In this document: positions 14,856 through 24,137 of the stretch, piece after piece | Position numbering within the stretch: position 1 is the first letter of the stretch | Layout of the letters: each line of letters opens with the position of its first letter | NCBI GenBank assembly: GCA_016218815.1 | Contig: JACRCX010000037.1 | Coordinates: forward strand, 29,694 to 93,693 | Direction: 5' to 3' | Origin: Deltaproteobacteria bacterium | GTDB taxonomy: Bacteria; Myxococcota_A; Polyangia; DRWM01; JAAZOP01 | Length of the DNA: 64,000 nucleotides | Notes under the pieces: model-generated | Databases searched by the model: none | What the model was told of the DNA's origin: nothing | What the model saw: only the letters and a program-made list of their open reading frames with translations | Position numbers and translations under genes: made by a program

Positions 14856-17800
14856 ATGCGCGTCGTGCGCCGCATCCTGTTGATCGTGTTCATCGTGATC
14901 GTGGTCGTGGTCGCGGCGGCGGCGATCTACCTCAACTCGTCCGCCGCCAAACGCCACGTGCGCGCGCTGATCCTGCGCGAGATGAACGAGACCTGGGGCA
15001 TCCCGACGGAGTTCGACGACCTGGAGGTCCGACTTTTCCCGCTCTCGGTCACCGTCTACGGCCTGCGCATCTCGCATCCGAGCGAGGGGAAGGTCCTCGA
15101 GGCGCGGGCGCTGACGATCACTCCGGACGCCTGGTCGCTGCTCCGCGGGCGGTACCGTTTCGAGGAGGTGGCGCTGGTCGACCCCGTCCTGCACCTCAAG
15201 GTGCGCAACGGCCAGCTCGTGAACCTCCCGCGGCCGCAGAAGCCGTCCGATCCGGACGCCGAGGCGCCGTTGCTCGACGCCTTCGCGCTGGTCGATGGGC
15301 GGATAGAGCTGGAGGTCGAAGGCGGCGACGCGCCGCCCGCCTCCGTCCGCCTGGACGGCGTCAACCTCGACCTGACGGCCAGCCGCAACGAGGTGTTCGA
15401 GCTGCGGGCGTTGATCTCGGGCGGCGACGTGCGCTGGGGGGACTTCGTCCGACCGCTGCGGCGGTTCGAGGCGCGCGTGGGGCTGACGCCGGCCGAGCTG
15501 CGGGTGCGGCGCCTGGCGCTGGAGCTGGGCGACGACGTGCGCGTGACGGTCGACCACGGCTTGTGGGGCTTCGGGGCCGACGGCGAGGTCCACGCGGCCG
15601 CGCAGCTAGCCGCGCCGCTCGAGCTGCTCGAGCAGTTCCCTCGCTCGCTCGGCCTCCCGCTGTTCCGCGGGGCGGCCCGGGTCTCCGGCCAGGTCGATTT
15701 CGGTCCGCCGCCGCCGGCCCCGGGCGCCAAGGCCGCGCCCCCCGGGAAGCCGAAGTGGTCCTCCCGCCTCGACGTCGCCCTCGAGCGCTTCCGTGTGGCC
15801 GACGTTTTCGTCGGCGACATCGGCGGCATCGTCGCGGTCGGCGACGACGCCGTGCGCGCCGAGAAGCTCCGCATCGACACGGGCATCGGCATCCTCACCG
15901 TCGACGGCGACTTCCGCTTCGGCGCGAAGGGGCTGCCGTACGAGGGCGACCTGAAGATGGACCGGCTCGAGTTCGCTCCGTTGCTCGAGCGACTGGGTGT
16001 GCCGCGCAGCAAGTGCACCCAGACCTTCGACGGCGAGATCCACCTGCTGGGGACCGGGCGCCCGTTCCACCTACTGGCCCGCACCGACACCGACGTCTCC
16101 AACTTCGCCGTCTTCGACACCTCGTTCCGCAACGACTCCAAGCTCGTCATCCTGGACCTGGACCACGCCCACGCGGTGGGCGGCGTGGAGGTCGACTCCG
16201 AGAAGCTCGTGATCATCCCCACCGACGCCGTCACGGGCGACTCGAAGCACCTGGTCACCGGCTCCTACCGTTTCGCCGACTCGCACTTCACGCTCGACAT
16301 CGTCAGCGATCCGCTGGTCACGGCCGATCTGGGCGAGCTGCTGGAGATCGGCATCGGCGGGACCGGACCGACCCACACGCTGCTCGACGGCCCGATGACG
16401 AACCTCACGATCACGGCCGAGATGGCCCTGCGCGACTTCCGCTACCTGGACATGGAGTTCGGGAACATCCGCGCCGACCTGCACTACCTCGACAATGTGC
16501 TCGCCTTCCCCGAGATCCACGCCTCGACGGGCGACAGCCGCTACGACGTCACGAAGCTGACCTTCGATCTTGCCGACAAGATCCCCGGACGATGGACGGC
16601 GGCTGCCGACATCACGGCCAATCCGATCCACGTCGCCGACGTCCCGCGCGTGATTCGCGGCGATCCCGCCGGCTGGGCGGACGTCGACGGGTGGGTCGAG
16701 GGCACGGCGCACCTGGACTACCGTTCGTGGACCGACGCCTTCGACATCTCGTTCGACGGCCGCGCGCGGCGGGTGACCGTCCGCGGCGAGCCGCTCGACC
16801 TGGTCGCCGCCTCGGGCCGCTACCGCGGGGGCGTGTACGACATCCCGCGCCTGCACCTGGAGCGTTTGGGCGGGTGGCTCGACGCGGGAGTCCGCATCGG
16901 TCCCCGGCGACGGCTGCACGCCGAGTTCCGCGGCGCCGACATCCCGCTGCACCGGCTGCTGGACGGAGTTTTGGGCGAGTACGGGCTGGAGGCGAACGCG
17001 GCGCTCCGGGGCGAGGTTGACGGGACGCTGGACGCCTTCAGCGGCCGGGCATCGGCGACGCTTTCCGGCACGGAGCTGTTCGGCCAGCCGCTGGGCGAGG
17101 TGGCGTTGGACGTTTTTCTCGAGCCGTCGCAGCGCCTCCGGCTGGTCGGCGGCACGGCCGACGGGCGGCTGCGCTTCGACGCGCAGGCCGACCTGGGCGG
17201 GCGCACGCGGGTCGGGGCGACGTTCGAGTTCACCGATTTGGAGCCGTTTCCCTTCCTCGCGGACGATCGCCTCGACGGCTATCGCCTCGTCACCTCGGGG
17301 CGCACGACGGTGGTCGCGGAGCTGGGCCGGACGGTCGAGGTCGAGGGCAAGGCCGAGCTGGACGCGTTCGCGCTGGACACGCCGCGCGGGCGGGTCGAGG
17401 CGACGGAGCCGGTGTGGCTGTCGTTCGACCAATCGGGGCTGGAGCTGCGCCGGGGGAGCTTCACGGCGCCTGGCGGCTCCGAGTTCACGATGCTCGGCTA
17501 CGCCGGCAAGGAGCGCCTGGCGCTGGACGTCCGGGGGACCGCCGACCTGGCGTTGGTGCTCAGCCTGTTTGCGGGCGCCGAGGCATTGCCGGCGGCGACG
17601 GGGCGGCTGGAGATCGGCGCGTGGATCGGCGGAACGCTCGACGCCCCGCAGCTCGTGGGAACGGTCGGCCTGCACGACGGCCGCGTGCCGGTCGGCGCGC
17701 CGTACGGCGACGTGACGGCGGTCGAGGCGCAGCTCACGCTCGGTCCCGGCGGCGTGACCATCGACCGCGGCACGGCCGAGTTCCTCGGCGGGCACGTGCG

Positions 17801-18833
17801 TCTCACCGGCTCCGTCGCCCTGGCCGGGCTCGACCCGCAGTCCTACGACCTGGGGCTGGATTTCGGCGGGGTGCGCTACGACGTCACGTCGACCCTGCCC
17901 GTCTGGTTCGACGGGACGCTGCGGGTGACGGGCGACGAGCGCGACTTCCGCCCGTTGGTGACGGGCGACGTGTGGATCACGCGTCTCCTGTACACCGACC
18001 CCGTGCGCCTTGGCGTGTCGCTCGCCGAGCTGGGGCGGACCGAGGTCGCCGCGGTGCCTTCCTTCCGGCCCGAGGACGACCTGGTGCGCTTCGACGTGCG
18101 GCTGCACGGGGAAGGGCTGCGCGTGCGGAACAACCTCATTGATGCCGCGTTCCGCATCGACGACGCGAGCCAGCCGTTCCGCATCGTGGGCACGAACCAG
18201 CTCTTCGGGCTGGTCGGCGCGGTGGTCATCGACCAGGGCGAGGTGATGTTCCGCCGGTCGGTGTTCGACATCACGCGCGGGGTGGTGACGTTCGACTCGC
18301 CGTGGCGTGTCGACCCGCGTTTTGACGTGGTGGCCGAGACAGAGGTGCGCGACTGGAGGATCACGCTGACGGCGACGGGGCGGCGCGACGACCTGCGCCT
18401 GCTGACGACGTCGCAGCCCGAGCTGTCGGAGGAGGACGTGGTGCTGCTGCTGACGCTGGGGATGACGCGCGAGGAGGTGGAGATGCTCGGGGCGGAGGGC
18501 GCGGCGGCCGGCGCGCTGGCCGAGGTGTTCGACGAGGCGCTGGGGGTGTCGGAGCGGGTGGGGCGCTACGTGCCGATCTTCGACCAGATGCGGCTGACGA
18601 CGGAGTATTCGCAGCGCACGGGCCGTTCCGAGCCGCGGATCACGGTGGGGCGGCGGATCTCGGACGACGCGCGCATCGAGGCGTCGTCGGCGGTGACGGA
18701 CACGCGGGACTTCCGGGCCGTGTTCTCGTACGACGTCACCGACCGCATGTCGATCGAGGGCGTGTACGACAACAACAACGATCAGCAGTTCGGGAATGTG
18801 GGGGCGGATATCCGGTGGAGGATCGAGTTCTAG
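14856..18833 (+). CDS. TamB/AsmA-like inner-membrane-anchored envelope protein
   Basis: The 1325-residue protein has one N-terminal membrane segment (ILLIVFIVIVVVVAAAAIYL) followed by an AsmA-like start (FDDLEVRLFPLSVTVYGLRI) and a long series of beta-rich repeats, then the TamB C-terminal domain: FRIVGTNQLFGLVGAVVIDQ, GEVMFRRSVFDITRGVVTFD, LSEEDVVLLLTLGMTREEVE and a terminal strand ending in F. Such proteins bridge inner and outer membranes and are linked to phospholipid transport or outer-membrane protein assembly, often with a BamA/TamA partner, which is not in this window. The ATG at 14856 is chosen because it directly precedes the membrane anchor; sequence upstream is antisense to the flavoprotein gene. 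Confidence 0.85.
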   Translation: MRVVRRILLIVFIVIVVVVAAAAIYLNSSAAKRHVRALILREMNETWGIPTEFDDLEVRLFPLSVTVYGLRISHPSEGKVLEARALTITPDAWSLLRGRYRFEEVALVDPVLHLKVRNGQLVNLPRPQKPSDPDAEAPLLDAFALVDGRIELEVEGGDAPPASVRLDGVNLDLTASRNEVFELRALISGGDVRWGDFVRPLRRFEARVGLTPAELRVRRLALELGDDVRVTVDHGLWGFGADGEVHAAAQLAAPLELLEQFPRSLGLPLFRGAARVSGQVDFGPPPPAPGAKAAPPGKPKWSSRLDVALERFRVADVFVGDIGGIVAVGDDAVRAEKLRIDTGIGILTVDGDFRFGAKGLPYEGDLKMDRLEFAPLLERLGVPRSKCTQTFDGEIHLLGTGRPFHLLARTDTDVSNFAVFDTSFRNDSKLVILDLDHAHAVGGVEVDSEKLVIIPTDAVTGDSKHLVTGSYRFADSHFTLDIVSDPLVTADLGELLEIGIGGTGPTHTLLDGPMTNLTITAEMALRDFRYLDMEFGNIRADLHYLDNVLAFPEIHASTGDSRYDVTKLTFDLADKIPGRWTAAADITANPIHVADVPRVIRGDPAGWADVDGWVEGTAHLDYRSWTDAFDISFDGRARRVTVRGEPLDLVAASGRYRGGVYDIPRLHLERLGGWLDAGVRIGPRRRLHAEFRGADIPLHRLLDGVLGEYGLEANAALRGEVDGTLDAFSGRASATLSGTELFGQPLGEVALDVFLEPSQRLRLVGGTADGRLRFDAQADLGGRTRVGATFEFTDLEPFPFLADDRLDGYRLVTSGRTTVVAELGRTVEVEGKAELDAFALDTPRGRVEATEPVWLSFDQSGLELRRGSFTAPGGSEFTMLGYAGKERLALDVRGTADLALVLSLFAGAEALPAATGRLEIGAWIGGTLDAPQLVGTVGLHDGRVPVGAPYGDVTAVEAQLTLGPGGVTIDRGTAEFLGGHVRLTGSVALAGLDPQSYDLGLDFGGVRYDVTSTLPVWFDGTLRVTGDERDFRPLVTGDVWITRLLYTDPVRLGVSLAELGRTEVAAVPSFRPEDDLVRFDVRLHGEGLRVRNNLIDAAFRIDDASQPFRIVGTNQLFGLVGAVVIDQGEVMFRRSVFDITRGVVTFDSPWRVDPRFDVVAETEVRDWRITLTATGRRDDLRLLTTSQPELSEEDVVLLLTLGMTREEVEMLGAEGAAAGALAEVFDEALGVSERVGRYVPIFDQMRLTTEYSQRTGRSEPRITVGRRISDDARIEASSAVTDTRDFRAVFSYDVTDRMSIEGVYDNNNDQQFGNVGADIRWRIEF

Positions 18834-18910
18834 GCGAGGCTGGCGCCTCAGACCGACGAGTCATGTAGCACGGGGTCATCCTGGCTGTTGCTTGATCGCG
18901 AACCCGGCAT

Positions 18911-18993
18911 GGGAGAGGTGGAGAGGCCGGCTGGAGAGGTGGCGAGGTGTGGTGGTGTGGATGCCTTGGCGCGGCGGGGCGCCGCGCCAAGGG
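18911..18993 (+). repeat. GGAGAGGTGGAGAG element with 13-bp hairpin (third copy)
   Basis: GGAGAGGTGGAGAGGCCGGC is followed by CTGGAGAGGTGG and ends in a perfect hairpin, CCTTGGCGCGGCG-GGG-CGCCGCGCCAAGG (18964-18992). It matches the left element and attached hairpin at 11340-11454. It lies immediately 3' of the frameshifted toxin gene. Confidence 0.7.
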
Positions 18994-19011
18994 CGTTCCA
19001 GCCGTTCGCGC

Positions 19012-19162
19012 TCATGCGGCAAGCCGGGTGAGCTTGTCGAGCGAGGCCTGGTGAGCGGCAAGGAAGGCGGTCGAGCGGGAAGGCCATTGGAGGGTCGGTC
19101 CGAAGCCAGACGAATTCGCGCTCCGCGGTTGCGGCGATGTCAACGCGGTACCGCTTTGCCAC
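19012..19162 (-). pseudogene. Degenerate ParE/RelE-type toxin
   Basis: The reading frame from the GTG at 19162 begins like a ParE/RelE toxin (VAKRYRVDIAATAEREFVWL) but then loses similarity. The plausible continuation (STAFLAAHQASLDKLTRLAA) is in another frame and stops at 19012, far short of the usual 90-100 residues. The gene start overlaps the antitoxin gene by 23 bases, the normal arrangement. A GGAGAGGTGGAGAG repeat with hairpin lies just beyond. I read this as a frameshifted and truncated toxin; the family call rests on a short segment and on context. Confidence 0.5.
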
Positions 19163-19424
19163 GACGCAGCTCCGCCAGGAAGTCCCTGGTCGGCCGGACT
19201 CGTCCGGTACATGTGTCCTTCTCGCCCTGCGCGAGCTGCGCGGCAAGCTCCAGCGCGCGCTGCATCTCCTCGTACTCCTCCGGGTCCACGAGCACGGCGC
19301 CGGCTCTTCCGCGGACCATGATGACGACCGGCCGTCGCGTCCGATGGACGTGGTCGAAGATCCGTTTCGCGTCCTTCTTCAGCTCGGAAACGGATCGGAT
19401 GTCCTCGGTGATGTTGATGGCCAT
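19140..19424 (-). CDS. Phd/YefM-family antitoxin
   Basis: The 94-residue protein has the Phd/YefM pattern: NITEDIRSVSELKKDAKRIF (DNA-binding N-terminal domain), RRPVVIMVRGRAGAVLVDPE and a helical stretch EEYEEMQRALELAAQLAQGE, ending in a toxin-binding tail. It would bind the operator in front of itself and neutralise a ParE/RelE toxin. The overlapping toxin gene is broken, so this may be a solitary or cross-acting antitoxin. ATG at 19424 has GGAGGG about 10 bases upstream; a longer reading to MIPSTVPTEGLF is less likely because it enters the operator region. Confidence 0.85.
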   Translation of the reverse strand: MAINITEDIRSVSELKKDAKRIFDHVHRTRRPVVIMVRGRAGAVLVDPEEYEEMQRALELAAQLAQGEKDTCTGRVRPTRDFLAELRRGKAVPR

Positions 19425-19449
19425 GAACAATCCCTCCGTGGGTACGGTT

Positions 19450-19473
19450 GAAGGTATCATGGAAGGTACTTCC
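19450..19473. promoter_or_regulatory. Operator-like repeats upstream of the antitoxin gene
   Basis: GGAAG-GTA-CTTCC (19461-19473) is a perfect inverted repeat, and GAAGGTA occurs twice (19450-19456 and 19462-19468). The position 26-49 bases upstream of the antitoxin ATG fits a Phd-type autoregulatory operator. Role inferred. Confidence 0.45.
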
Positions 19474-19595
19474 TGTGAACCATCGCGAGTCTCCCGGCAC
19501 TGTTCCGGCCAAGACCGACCGGGCTCGGTCGCAGCTCCGAGGGCCGATTCCCGGTGGCGCAGCCGGCGTGGTATTCTCAGACCGGCGGAGAGTGA

Positions 19596-22500
19596 ATGGC
19601 CGGTACGGATCGAAAGCCGGCGGTGTTCGGCGGGCCGCGCGACGGCGGGCGCGGGCGGTGGGGTCCGTGGTTCATCGCGGCCTGCCTGGCGTCCTGGTTG
19701 ATTTCGGCCGGAGCGCGCGCTGCCGACGCCGCCGACCCGTGCGTACCGCCCGAAGTCGAGGCACAGCTCGACGATTGCGCAACGCTGCTCCCGCCTCCTC
19801 CTCCTCCCGTGTCGCCGCTGACGGTCGCGGAGTGGTGTGCCGCAGGGGCCGGGGTGGACGGCCCGGTCGTCGCGCGAAAACGAGCGCCGCCGGCGCCGAC
19901 GATCGTCAGCGAGTGGCAGCGGCGACTGGGTTGTGCGGACGATCCGGACTCGGCAGACGGGCAGGCTCTCGATACCTTGCTCGTGGAAACCAGCCGCGCC
20001 TTGGAAGACCGGCCGGAAGCGGATCCGGCCGACCCCGATGTGTACTTCCAGCTGGCCGAGCTGCAGCTGGCGGCCGCACGGGAGCAGGCCTGTGCCGCGC
20101 TGGATCTCGATGCGCGCTGTCGCCACGACGACCCCGGGCCCGATGGCGAGCAGGATCCCCGCTGCGAGCGGCGGTCTGCGGTCCGGCAAGAGGCGAGCGA
20201 CCTGGTCGACCACGCCGTCGAATCGTCCTACCGGCTGACCCAGGACTTCCCCGAGTCGAAACGGATGGACGAAGCGCTGTTCGGCTTGGCCGTAGCATTG
20301 GAATGGCAGGCGCGGCTCGCGATGGACGAGGCATTGGGCGCGCAGGCCCGCCGGAACTCCCGGACCGCGTTGTCGGAGCTCGTCTCGCGCGAGGAGCCGT
20401 CGTCGCTCGCGGACTTCGCTCGCGTTGCTTTGGCCGACTCCGCGTGCCTGGAGGATCCCCAGTGGGCGATGGAGCAGTACGACGCGCCTCCCCCGACCGG
20501 CGGCGCCACGGTTCCGGCGGAGATGCTCTACTCCAAGGCATGGTGTCTCGCGCGGCAAGGGAACCTGGAAGACGCAGTGGACGCGTTCCACGAGCTGCAC
20601 CGCGTGATCCGGGAACAGCCGGACAGGCCCCGCGCCGCCGAGCTTGCCGTCGCCGCTACCGTCGATGCCGCGGCGCTCCTGCTGGCCGAGCTGGACGAAT
20701 GGCGTGCAGCGGCATGCCTTCCGGATGCAGATGCGGAGGCCAGCGCGCGGTCCGCCGCACGCATCGCGTCGCTTCTGGCCGACACGGCGATGCGCCGACA
20801 GGCTGACCTCCCAGCGGAAGGTGAGCGATGGCGCTTCGGTGGTCCCGAGACGGACGCCGTCCTCAAGATGTTCGACGCCTTCCTCGCCTCTTTCGGCGAA
20901 CCCGCTTCACCCTGGTTCTTCGATCGTCTCGAACGACCGGACGGCAGGGAGTCACCCGCGCCGACCGTTCTTGAGCTCCGTCTTGCACGCGCCGGGCTCT
21001 TGGAGCGAAGCGAGCAGTGGCATGAGTGCGGCGAGGCGTTCGACGGGGTGTTCGACGTCGATCCGAGCGGTCCCCTGGCCCAGCAGGCGCTACTGGGAGC
21101 AGCGCTGTGCTATCAGGGCGACCGGGAGAGATTCCTCGCCCGCCTCGAGGAACCCGGATGCCGTGGTCGGCCGGCCTTGGCCGGCGGTCCGCGGTCCCGG
21201 CTTCGCCACGACTGCGAGTATCTCACCGGGGTGGCTTGGGTCCCAGGTGAGCTTGGGTTCGTGGACGAGAACGTCGAACGGGCGCTCCACCGATACACCT
21301 GCTTTGCCGATCCGCCGGATCGGACCGCGGAGTTCGCGCTGGCGCGCGCGCGGGTTTACGACGAAGGAGACCGGATCCCGGAAGCAGCGGCGCTGTACGC
21401 GCGAGTTGCCGAGGAGTACGACCAGTCGGACGATCCGGACGAGCGCCGCATCGCCGTGGAGGCGCAAGGGGCACGCTTGGCTACGCTTGTCGAGCTGGCG
21501 TGGTTCGCGGTGCGGGTCCCGGACTCGCGCCCCGGTAGGCGTTACAGTACTGACTCGCACGATGCGCCCGCCGACGCACGCACACCGATGGGCTGCATCC
21601 AAGATCTGCGGGACTTGGCGCCAACACTTCGATCCGAGGGATTTCCGGACGCCGATGCCGTGACGGCGCCCTCTGCGGACCCGGACTGGGCGGCCTGGGC
21701 CGCCGAGCTCCCTGCAGTGGCGCAGTTCGGAGGTTGCCTCGCGGACGTGGCCCGGCTTCGGCACGCGCTCGACGTGTCGAGCGCCGCAGAGCTCGCCGGT
21801 CTTGTTGCCGACCTCGCCTCGGGCGGGTCCTGCCGGGCGGAGTTGCTGCAGGCTACCTGGAGCGCGACCGGGGGGAGTTGCGTCGCCGCCGACACGGCGT
21901 TCGCACTGGCCGAGACCATCGCCGAAATCGGCTTCCCAGACGGTGCGGCTGCCCGGTACGAGCAGGCCGCGCGGACATGGATCGGCGCCGAGCAATGGGA
22001 GGAACGGATCGTTCCGTCGCTCGTTCGTGCGATCGACATCCACCTGGCCCTCGGGAACACCGAGCAGGCCTTGCTCGACATTGCCCTGCTCGACGAGAAC
22101 CAGGACGAGTATCCCCGCTACAGCACGGCGGTCGCCGTCGCCTGGTTCGAGTTCGGGGACGGTCTCGCCGCGAATCGCGCCTGGGAGGCACTGACCGAGC
22201 ACGACACGGTCTTCCTCGAGCGGTACGCCGAGGGCGCCGGGAAGGACCGCGAGCTGCGCGCCATGGTCCGCCTTGCCCGGGCGTGGCGCGAGCGGTCGCT
22301 CTGCGATCCGGACGAAGACCGCCTCGAGGTGTTGCGCGCTTGCCGCAACGCCCGCGAGCAAGCGGCGGAGTGGGCGTCCAAGGCGGTCGAGCTCGCCGGA
22401 CTGCCGTTTCCGCCTGCCACCCTCCAGGTCGCGGGCGACGTTCCGGCGCCTGAGCGGGAGCAGACGCGCACGGCTCTCGATCTCGCGCTCGGCATCGACG

Positions 22501-23306
22501 CCGACGTCCATCGAGGCGTCTACGTGGAGACGGTCTTGCGTCCCGCCGTTCCGACCGCGGCCGCCGTCGGTCCCGACGCCCTGGCCACGCAGCGCACGTC
22601 CCTGGCCGCCGAGGCCCTGGCGGAGGCGCGCTTCCTTCTCGGGGAACTCCTGTTCGAGGAGTTCATCGCCGAAACCGTGCCCGCATTCCTCCCGCAGGAT
22701 TGGCATCCCGATCCGGACGACGTGACCCGGTGTGTCCAAGCCGGCGGTTTCTCTGGCTCGGAATGCCTGGCGCTCAAGCGCTACGAGCTTTGGACCCGCG
22801 AACGATTCGTCCCGTTCCTCAAGGACCACTTGGTCAAGCTGGCCGACACGCGCCGCCAGTGGGCGGCCATCGCCTGGCTCGATGCTCCGGACTGGGCGGT
22901 GGCCGCCGCCGCGCGCGTCGGCGAAGCGTACCTCTACCTATGGCGGCAGATCCTCGACGTGCCGCCGTCGCCGATCCCGTCCGACATGGTGGACGAGCTC
23001 TCGCGCGACCTTGCCGGAACCGTCGCGGACGTGGTCGAGCCCATCCGCAACGATGCCATCGATGCGTTCGTTCGTTGCCGCGAGCTTGCCGCCCGCGAAC
23101 AAGCAGGTGGATTCCTCGCGGCCTTCTGTTCCCGGCAGTTGGAAAACCTGGACCCCGAACGCTTCGTGGACCTCCACGAGGCGTACGCCGGGATGGTGCC
23201 TCCGCCCACCCATCACGCCGTGCCGGACCTGGACCTCGGACCGCTGGAAGTGGACGGCGGCGGGCCGACGAGCGGTCAGCCGACGCCGCACCAGTCGAGC
23301 CGCTGA
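19596..23306 (+). CDS. Large exported TPR-like solenoid protein
   Basis: The 1236-residue protein has an N-terminal signal peptide (WFIAACLASWLISAGARAAD) and is otherwise almost wholly helical with TPR-like repeats, for example DVYFQLAELQLAAAREQACA, EMLYSKAWCLARQGNLEDAV followed by DAFHELHRVI, and HRYTCFADPPDRTAEFALAR. It carries many cysteine pairs, consistent with an oxidising periplasm. The C-terminus is Pro/Gly-rich (GPTSGQPTPHQSSR). Similar large TPR proteins of Myxococcota serve in motility or envelope machines, but no motility gene is nearby, so no function is assigned. The ATG at 19596 has GGAG 8 bases upstream. The gene is divergent from the antitoxin gene. Confidence 0.75.
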   Translation: MAGTDRKPAVFGGPRDGGRGRWGPWFIAACLASWLISAGARAADAADPCVPPEVEAQLDDCATLLPPPPPPVSPLTVAEWCAAGAGVDGPVVARKRAPPAPTIVSEWQRRLGCADDPDSADGQALDTLLVETSRALEDRPEADPADPDVYFQLAELQLAAAREQACAALDLDARCRHDDPGPDGEQDPRCERRSAVRQEASDLVDHAVESSYRLTQDFPESKRMDEALFGLAVALEWQARLAMDEALGAQARRNSRTALSELVSREEPSSLADFARVALADSACLEDPQWAMEQYDAPPPTGGATVPAEMLYSKAWCLARQGNLEDAVDAFHELHRVIREQPDRPRAAELAVAATVDAAALLLAELDEWRAAACLPDADAEASARSAARIASLLADTAMRRQADLPAEGERWRFGGPETDAVLKMFDAFLASFGEPASPWFFDRLERPDGRESPAPTVLELRLARAGLLERSEQWHECGEAFDGVFDVDPSGPLAQQALLGAALCYQGDRERFLARLEEPGCRGRPALAGGPRSRLRHDCEYLTGVAWVPGELGFVDENVERALHRYTCFADPPDRTAEFALARARVYDEGDRIPEAAALYARVAEEYDQSDDPDERRIAVEAQGARLATLVELAWFAVRVPDSRPGRRYSTDSHDAPADARTPMGCIQDLRDLAPTLRSEGFPDADAVTAPSADPDWAAWAAELPAVAQFGGCLADVARLRHALDVSSAAELAGLVADLASGGSCRAELLQATWSATGGSCVAADTAFALAETIAEIGFPDGAAARYEQAARTWIGAEQWEERIVPSLVRAIDIHLALGNTEQALLDIALLDENQDEYPRYSTAVAVAWFEFGDGLAANRAWEALTEHDTVFLERYAEGAGKDRELRAMVRLARAWRERSLCDPDEDRLEVLRACRNAREQAAEWASKAVELAGLPFPPATLQVAGDVPAPEREQTRTALDLALGIDADVHRGVYVETVLRPAVPTAAAVGPDALATQRTSLAAEALAEARFLLGELLFEEFIAETVPAFLPQDWHPDPDDVTRCVQAGGFSGSECLALKRYELWTRERFVPFLKDHLVKLADTRRQWAAIAWLDAPDWAVAAAARVGEAYLYLWRQILDVPPSPIPSDMVDELSRDLAGTVADVVEPIRNDAIDAFVRCRELAAREQAGGFLAAFCSRQLENLDPERFVDLHEAYAGMVPPPTHHAVPDLDLGPLEVDGGGPTSGQPTPHQSSR

Positions 23307-23354
23307 CGCGGGGTGGGCGTGCGAGGCCGGTGCCCGACTCCTCTCGCCGCCGCC

Positions 23355-23390
23355 CTCTGCGTCTCTGCGTCTCTGCGCGAGAATTCCCCC
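23355..23390. repeat. Dispersed CTCTGCGTCTCTGCG repeat
   Basis: CTCTGCGTCTCTGCGTCTCT continues into GCGCGAGAATTCCCCC. It fills the 88-base gap between two convergent genes. The same words occur in reverse at 52221-52254. Confidence 0.7.
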
Positions 23391-23394
23391 GATT

Positions 23395-24039
23395 TTACAG
23401 GTGCAGCGCGAGCGACAGTCCCCACCCGGGCCTTCCGCCGTCCGATGGGAAGTAGGCGAGCGACGGGGAGAGCGTGGCGGCTTCGTCGATCGTGGGGGAG
23501 AAGGAGATCATCTCGGCCGAGCCGAAGGAGAGCGCGACGGCGACGATGCCGCCGACGAGCGCGAGGCCGCCCGCGCCGGTCGCGACCGACGCGCCGATCA
23601 GCCAGTCCCGATCCGGCTTGTCCTCCGACGCCAGGGTCGCGACGCCCCACGTGCCGACGCCCGTCGCCGCGGCGCCGACGACGATGCCGATGATCCCCAC
23701 CGCCAGCCAGCTCCCCGAGTCGTCCTCGACGAGCCAGTGCTGGAGCCCGCCCTCCGCCGCCACCTCGAACTCGTGGTCCCCCGCGTGCAGCGTGTAGTTG
23801 CCGTTCGTCAGGCGGAAGCGGCACGGGGTCCGGCAGTCGCGCTCCGGGATCCGTCCCGGACCCCCGTCGACGATGCGGATCGACAGGCCGGTGTCCTCGG
23901 ATGAGAACGACAGCTCCGTCTGGCCGACGGTCGAGGTCTCCTCCGGGGGGCCGGGCGTCACGTCGGCCCACTGCGCTGCGGCCGGGCTCGCGGCCAGGGC
24001 CGTCGCGAGGAACGCCGTCATCCTACCCATCCGCACCAT
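23395..24039 (-). CDS. Exported protein with PEGA-like part and two membrane segments
   Basis: The 214-residue product starts with a signal peptide (MTAFLATALAASPAAAQ). Residues 40-100 form a PEGA-like beta segment (LSIRIVDGGPGRIPERDCRT, NYTLHAGDHEFEVAAEGG) with one cysteine pair. Two hydrophobic segments follow (WLAVGIIGIVVGAAATGVGT and GASVATGAGGLALVGGIVAV). This layout is common in Myxococcota envelope proteins of unknown role. Three in-frame ATGs (24039, 24030, 24021) are possible; GGAAGG fits the first. It ends next to the CTCTGCG repeat. Confidence 0.65.
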   Translation of the reverse strand: MVRMGRMTAFLATALAASPAAAQWADVTPGPPEETSTVGQTELSFSSEDTGLSIRIVDGGPGRIPERDCRTPCRFRLTNGNYTLHAGDHEFEVAAEGGLQHWLVEDDSGSWLAVGIIGIVVGAAATGVGTWGVATLASEDKPDRDWLIGASVATGAGGLALVGGIVAVALSFGSAEMISFSPTIDEAATLSPSLAYFPSDGGRPGWGLSLALHL

Positions 24040-24137
24040 CGTCCACCTTCCCGTCCCGACAAGCCCGACCATCGACGCCGGCTCGCCGACGGGTATTCCC
24101 TCCGGTGCGGCCACAGTAGCACGAGTCGTCGGTCGGG

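Noticed and set aside
18837..18850. Small GAGGC-TGGC-GCCTC hairpin after the TamB-like gene as terminator
   Set aside because: Only a 5-bp stem and no T-tract.
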